Part shown: positions 3,776 to 7,582 of the stretch, piece after piece
How the letters are laid out: the number at the start of each line of letters is the position of its first letter
Numbering within the stretch: position 1 is the stretch's first letter
From: an uncultured Muribaculaceae bacterium
GTDB lineage: Bacteria > Bacteroidota > Bacteroidia > Bacteroidales > Muribaculaceae
Direction: 5' to 3'
DNA length: 7,582 nucleotides
Assembly (NCBI GenBank): GCA_910586475.1
Contig: CAJUHM010000070.1
Coordinates: 1 to 7,582 of the forward strand
Notes under the pieces: generated by a model
Database searches by the model: none
The model's input: the letters and a program-made list of their open reading frames with translations, nothing else
What the model was told of the DNA's origin: nothing
Translations under genes and position numbers: made by a program

Positions 3776-6256
3776 ATGAACAACCGATTCGCCGTTTCCG
3801 TTATTGGCGCCCTCCTCCTCGCCCTCGCATCGGAAGCCACCGCTGCTCCGCTTTCTCCTTCGGCCGCGCTCCAGCGCGCCATGCCCCGGCTTCGTTCCGG
3901 CAGGTTGACTGATCTCGCATCATCAGCCTCAGCCGCCCCGCGGCTGGTTTACATGATGGAAAACAGCGGCACGCCGACCCTCTATTTCTTTTCATGCGGT
4001 TCCGACGGCTATGCTGTCATTCCGGCCAGCGACCTCACCGAAGCGACCGTGCTCGGCTATGCCGACGGAACATTCGACCCCGACTTTCTGCCCGACAATC
4101 TACGGTGGTGGCTCGGGCAGTACAGCGAGGAAATCTATCTTCTTGAAAACAGCCCGACGGCGTCGTCCGACGTCGGCCCTGTCGCAATCGAGGAGCGCGA
4201 CGCAATCGAGCCGCTGATGGCTACCCAGTGGAATCAGACCGACCCCTACAATCTTTTCTGTCCACTCGTCGACGGAACGCGTTGTCCCGTCGGGTGCGTT
4301 GCCTCTGCTATGGCGCAGGTGATGAAAAAGTGGAACTACCCTCAGAGGGGGACCGGTAGCAATACCTACTACTCTTCAGCCGCCGGTACTGAGCTGACGG
4401 TCGATTTCTCGCAGACTGCCTTCGACTGGCAGCTGATGGCCGACAGCTACGACAGCTCCGCCTCTGATGACGCCCGAAACGCCGTGGCAACGCTCATGTA
4501 CAGCTGTGCCGTTGCTGTCGAGATGAACTTCACCCCTCTGGCAAGTTCATCCAGCTACACGATGGCCACGCAGGCTCTTGTCCGCTATTTCGGCTACGAC
4601 AAAGGGTTGCGCAATCTTTCGCGCAACTATTTTGAGCTGGCCGACTGGATGACGCTCATCTACGACGAACTTGACGCAGGCCGGCCCGTTCTCTATGGTG
4701 GCTCAAACGATGAAGGCGGACACGCATTCGTCTGCGACGGCTACCGCTCCGACGGATATTTCCACATCAACTGGGGATGGGGAGGCTACAGCGACGGCTA
4801 TTTCCTGCTGACGGCGCTCAATCCCGTCGATCAGGGCATAGGAGGCTCCGTCGGCGGCTATAACCTGAATCAATACGTCATTGTCGGCATCCGGCCCGCT
4901 GTCGAAGGATCGGAGTATATTCCCGTTCTGGAATTCATGTCCGACTTCACCGTCGGTAGCCATGACTATGAACGCGCCTCCGGGGTGACGGTTTCCTTTT
5001 CCGATCCAGAAAAGATCTATAACATGTCGACCGAGGAGATCGAAATCTATCCCGGAGTGGAGCTGACCGATTCCGACGGAAAAGTCACATATATCGCCGC
5101 AGACACTTCTGTGACGCTCCCGAAAGGCTACGGATTGAAATCCTACTCCATATCAGCCGACCGGTTTCCTGAGTCAGGGAAATATGTCGTGACGCCCGCT
5201 GTCCGGCTCGCCGACAGCCGGACCTGGCATCCCGCCCATGTCCGCATGACCAATGTCCGGCAGTATGATCTGATCGCGACCCCGTCCAGACTGACATTCA
5301 GGAGCGTGGCTGAAGCCGGAGTTACGCAGGACTCGCTCTCGCTGATGTCGCCTCTTCACCCTGCCGCGACATGCGGAATCTCAGCTGTTCTGACCAATTC
5401 CGGAGAAGAAGAATACTACCGCATTGTGACCCCTGTGCTTTGGCGTGGCGACGTCGAAGTCGCGCAGGCCGACGGCATTGCCGTCGATCTCGAAGGCGGA
5501 ATGAGCAGTCGTTTCGAATGGATCGGCTCCTTCCCATCCTATCTCTCTCCGGGAAGCTATACGCTTACCCTTGTCGACAACGTCGGCACATCTCTTGGAA
5601 AAGGCATATCCGTTGACGTGACAGCCCTTCCTTCGCCGACAACCGAAGTCAGCGTCCCGAGTGTGACCATTGCGGGATCTGAAGCTGTCGGGTCCTCTAC
5701 GGAATCCCCGGTCCTTGCCGACCTCTCCGATTGCGTCATTGCTATGACCCTACGCTGCGACAAAGGCTATATCGGCGAGATTGTCAACGGTGCCGTCTGG
5801 TATAGCGAGACTGAAGGGGCAGTCGGTCTCGGTGGACGATTCATTGGGCTTGACCAGGGCTCGCAGACAACCGTCACCGTAACCCACGATCTCGCGCAAA
5901 CCCTTGATCCGGACCACGTCTATCTTCTCTACGTCAAAGGTGAAGTCTCTGGCCCACTCGCGCCTCCCGTCTATTTCAGGGCCGACCCATCCTCCGGAAT
6001 CGAACTGATTCGCGAGGTAGGACGTCTGACGCTCTTCTCCGACAATGCGACTCTTCATCTTGCGTCGCCGACAGCGTTCGACACAGTCGAGATCCATGAT
6101 TTTTCAGGGCGGTGCGTCGCAAGGCAAACCCTGTCGGAAAGATCCCTGTCGGCCATTGTCAGCGTCTCCTCACTGCCATCCGGAGTCTACGTAGTGACAG
6201 TAAGCGGCGGAAATTCCGCTCCGCAGTCCGCGCGCATGGTGCTGTGTCAGAATTAG
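3776..6256 (+). CDS. Secreted C10 family (streptopain-like) cysteine protease with C-terminal sorting-like domain
   Basis: This is an 826-aa exported cysteine protease zymogen. The start was placed at ATG 3776, because an in-frame TTG at 3770 falls inside the recA terminator T-run. A Sec signal peptide (1-23, hydrophobic VSVIGALLLALA, cleavage near ATA/AP) precedes a Spi-type inhibitory propeptide (about 28-125, including YAVIPASDLTEATVLGYADG and LPDNLRWWLGQY). The peptidase C10 domain follows. It has TQWNQTDPYN, then CPVGCVASAMAQVMKKWNYP with catalytic Cys174, GGHAFVCDGY with catalytic His316, and HINWGWGGYSDGYF (331-344). A long beta-rich middle (about 380-740) was not assigned. The last 80 or so residues, with VEIHDFSGR (771-779) and LPSGVYVVTV (800-809), resemble a type A C-terminal domain of the type IX secretion system. 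Family members act at the cell surface or are released and cleave host or dietary proteins; the substrate is unknown here. No promoter box with good spacing was found between the recA terminator and the ATG. Confidence 0.93.
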   Translation: MNNRFAVSVIGALLLALASEATAAPLSPSAALQRAMPRLRSGRLTDLASSASAAPRLVYMMENSGTPTLYFFSCGSDGYAVIPASDLTEATVLGYADGTFDPDFLPDNLRWWLGQYSEEIYLLENSPTASSDVGPVAIEERDAIEPLMATQWNQTDPYNLFCPLVDGTRCPVGCVASAMAQVMKKWNYPQRGTGSNTYYSSAAGTELTVDFSQTAFDWQLMADSYDSSASDDARNAVATLMYSCAVAVEMNFTPLASSSSYTMATQALVRYFGYDKGLRNLSRNYFELADWMTLIYDELDAGRPVLYGGSNDEGGHAFVCDGYRSDGYFHINWGWGGYSDGYFLLTALNPVDQGIGGSVGGYNLNQYVIVGIRPAVEGSEYIPVLEFMSDFTVGSHDYERASGVTVSFSDPEKIYNMSTEEIEIYPGVELTDSDGKVTYIAADTSVTLPKGYGLKSYSISADRFPESGKYVVTPAVRLADSRTWHPAHVRMTNVRQYDLIATPSRLTFRSVAEAGVTQDSLSLMSPLHPAATCGISAVLTNSGEEEYYRIVTPVLWRGDVEVAQADGIAVDLEGGMSSRFEWIGSFPSYLSPGSYTLTLVDNVGTSLGKGISVDVTALPSPTTEVSVPSVTIAGSEAVGSSTESPVLADLSDCVIAMTLRCDKGYIGEIVNGAVWYSETEGAVGLGGRFIGLDQGSQTTVTVTHDLAQTLDPDHVYLLYVKGEVSGPLAPPVYFRADPSSGIELIREVGRLTLFSDNATLHLASPTAFDTVEIHDFSGRCVARQTLSERSLSAIVSVSSLPSGVYVVTVSGGNSAPQSARMVLCQN

Positions 6257-6266
6257 GAATTCTGAC
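6246..6266. terminator. Short perfect hairpin over the protease stop codon, between convergent genes
   Basis: GTCAGAATT (6246-6254) pairs with AATTCTGAC (6258-6266) around the 3-nt loop AGG. It includes the protease TAG stop and lies in the gap between two convergent genes. Neither strand has a following T-run, so it is at best a weak bidirectional terminator or an mRNA 3'-end stabiliser. Confidence 0.4.
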
Positions 6267-6286
6267 CGACGCCGTAGATGGGTCCA

Positions 6287-7579
6287 TTATGACACCCCCT
6301 CGTCGATCTGCTTTCCCGACAGCTCCTCGAAGAGTTTGAGGTAGCGTGCTGCCACCGACGAAGCCGAAAACCGGCGGCGGATATCCTCATGGAGGGCGTC
6401 GCGGTCGGGGTTTGCACCAAGAGCCCACACGATGCCGTTGGCGAAATCGATATAGTCGCCATAATCTGCAATGTAGCCGTTGACCTTATGCTCAATGATA
6501 TCAGCCTGCCCCCCGCGGCCGAAGCTGACGGGAAGTGCGCCTGAAGCCAGACCTTCGATAAGCGTTCCGGGAAGCGTCTCGTAGAGCGACGATGAAAGGA
6601 CGGTTTTCGACGACGCATAGAGCTGTCTGAGTGTGTTGGGATCGTTGATAGTCCCCAGATGCTGATACGGAAAGCGCAGGCCGGCAAGAGCGTTGCGGTC
6701 GCCCAGAGCACCGAAGAAAACAACCTGGGAGCTCTTGGCGATGTCAGGGCGGTTGTCGAAAAGATAGTTGAGTGCCTTTATGGCGGTAGGCAGGTCCTTG
6801 ATCGGATCGTCGAGGCGGGCGGCCCCCATCAGAATATAGTTCTCGGCATCGGCAAGAGCGTCGATCTTACTCGTCGGGTGGGTGAAAAAACTGTCGGTCG
6901 GAAATGCATTCGGAATGACTCGTACGTCGTGGTTTTTCAGCAGACCGCTCTTTCGAGAGCATTCGGCAAGCCAGTTGCTGACCGCCACAAACGTGATCGG
7001 AACCTTGTCGAAAAGTCTCTGTTTTTTTCTGAAAACGGAGCGTGACAGGTCGTTGGCCGATCCGCCAGTGAGAAACTGGCAGTGGCCGCATTCGTTGAAA
7101 TATGCCCGGCATTCGCGCGCATGATGGCAGATTCCCGTCATGCACCACATGTCGTGCATCGTCCAGACCATCGGCTTGCCCAGACGCGACAGCCGTTCGA
7201 TTCCTTTAAGCGAGAGCAGTCCCTGATTGATCCAGCTAAGCATGATGACATCCGCATCCCTCACCCACGGATGGTTATGGACCGGAAGCCCCGTGGACGC
7301 AGTCGAAACCTTAAAAAGATTCTTGCGTGAAAAGCCGTTGCGTGAAGCGATTCCGAGACGTTCCGTAAAGAACGATATTCCGCGTATGAATCGTTCTGCC
7401 CCCTCGATGACATTAGGATCGTCGCTGTATTTGTTGAAGACTATCATTCGGGCGTCGGCGCCGGCATCGCGGAGCGCGACCATAAGACGGTAAGTGACAA
7501 TTGAAGCTCCTCCGAGGAGATCGCTGTGGCAGATGATTGCGACTTTGAGCGGCCGCGGTGACTGGTGGGGCTGGGACAT
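6287..7579 (-). CDS. GT4-type family glycosyltransferase (GT-B fold)
   Basis: This 430-aa cytosolic or membrane-associated enzyme would transfer a sugar from a nucleotide-sugar donor during glycan assembly. The N-terminal Rossmann half starts PLKVAIICHSDLLGGASIVT (10-29) with the donor/acceptor GG loop. HDMWCMTGICHHARECRAYF (142-161) plus the following C-GHC is the cysteine-rich signature shared by a WcaC-like subgroup. The C-terminal half has AARLDDPIKDLPTAIKAL (253-270) and the retaining GT-B E-x7-E motif in YETLPGTLIEGLASG (333-347; Glu334 and Glu342). The family typically builds capsule, O-antigen or exopolysaccharide. The start ATG lies 3 nt from the window edge. No in-frame stop is seen before it, but the domain begins at about residue 10, so the start is plausible. 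It runs towards the protease gene and may be the last gene of a polysaccharide operon lying to the right. No T-rich terminator follows it in the 30-bp gap. Confidence 0.9.
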   Translation of the reverse strand: MSQPHQSPRPLKVAIICHSDLLGGASIVTYRLMVALRDAGADARMIVFNKYSDDPNVIEGAERFIRGISFFTERLGIASRNGFSRKNLFKVSTASTGLPVHNHPWVRDADVIMLSWINQGLLSLKGIERLSRLGKPMVWTMHDMWCMTGICHHARECRAYFNECGHCQFLTGGSANDLSRSVFRKKQRLFDKVPITFVAVSNWLAECSRKSGLLKNHDVRVIPNAFPTDSFFTHPTSKIDALADAENYILMGAARLDDPIKDLPTAIKALNYLFDNRPDIAKSSQVVFFGALGDRNALAGLRFPYQHLGTINDPNTLRQLYASSKTVLSSSLYETLPGTLIEGLASGALPVSFGRGGQADIIEHKVNGYIADYGDYIDFANGIVWALGANPDRDALHEDIRRRFSASSVAARYLKLFEELSGKQIDEGVS

Positions 7580-7582
7580 TGT

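Noticed and set aside
5750..6097. A 115-codon open frame on the minus strand inside the protease gene
   Set aside because: It is antisense to a well-supported protease coding region, shows no recognisable domain, and is explained by GC-rich codon usage giving open shadow frames.
6659..7045. A 128-codon plus-strand open frame inside the glycosyltransferase gene
   Set aside because: The opposite strand encodes a clear GT4 enzyme with its E-x7-E and Cys-rich motifs at these positions. The plus frame has no family signature.

Overview
The window looks like a chromosomal segment of a gut-type member of the order Bacteroidales, possibly Muribaculaceae (S24-7). The signs are Bacteroidetes-style promoters (TAnnTTTG boxes, almost no Shine-Dalgarno sequences), a short Crp/Fnr regulator of the Bacteroidetes kind, and a C10 (streptopain-like) protease with a C-terminal sorting-like domain. 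Genes appear fairly GC-rich, while the main intergenic gap is clearly AT-richer. The family-level assignment is inference.

Layout, left to right. Bases 4-45 form an intrinsic terminator for a gene left of the window. Next come a Crp/Fnr-family regulator (92-679, +) and, after a 96-bp gap with its own promoter box, an integral-membrane acyltransferase-3/OafA-type O-acyltransferase (776-1921, +). A 553-bp gap (1922-2474) follows. It holds a hairpin whose T-run lies on the minus strand, three TAnnTTTG promoter boxes, a 96-nt long imperfect palindrome flanked by 8-bp inverted repeats, and a terminator-like hairpin in the recA leader. recA (2475-3635, +) ends at a strong 12-bp-stem terminator whose T-run stops 4 nt before the start codon of a secreted C10 cysteine protease (3776-6256, +). 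That gene converges, 30 bp apart, with a minus-strand GT4 glycosyltransferase (6287-7579, -) that probably belongs to a surface-polysaccharide cluster continuing beyond the right edge.

The genes do not form one pathway. recA is housekeeping. The acyltransferase, protease and glycosyltransferase all concern the cell surface or secretion, but they appear to be separate transcription units divided by terminators.

The most unusual part is the element upstream of recA. Its two 3x3 internal loops can both be read as tandem G.A/A.G pairs with a flanking G.U on the plus strand. This suggests a folded RNA rather than only a decayed DNA palindrome. A mobile miniature (MITE-like) origin is an alternative.
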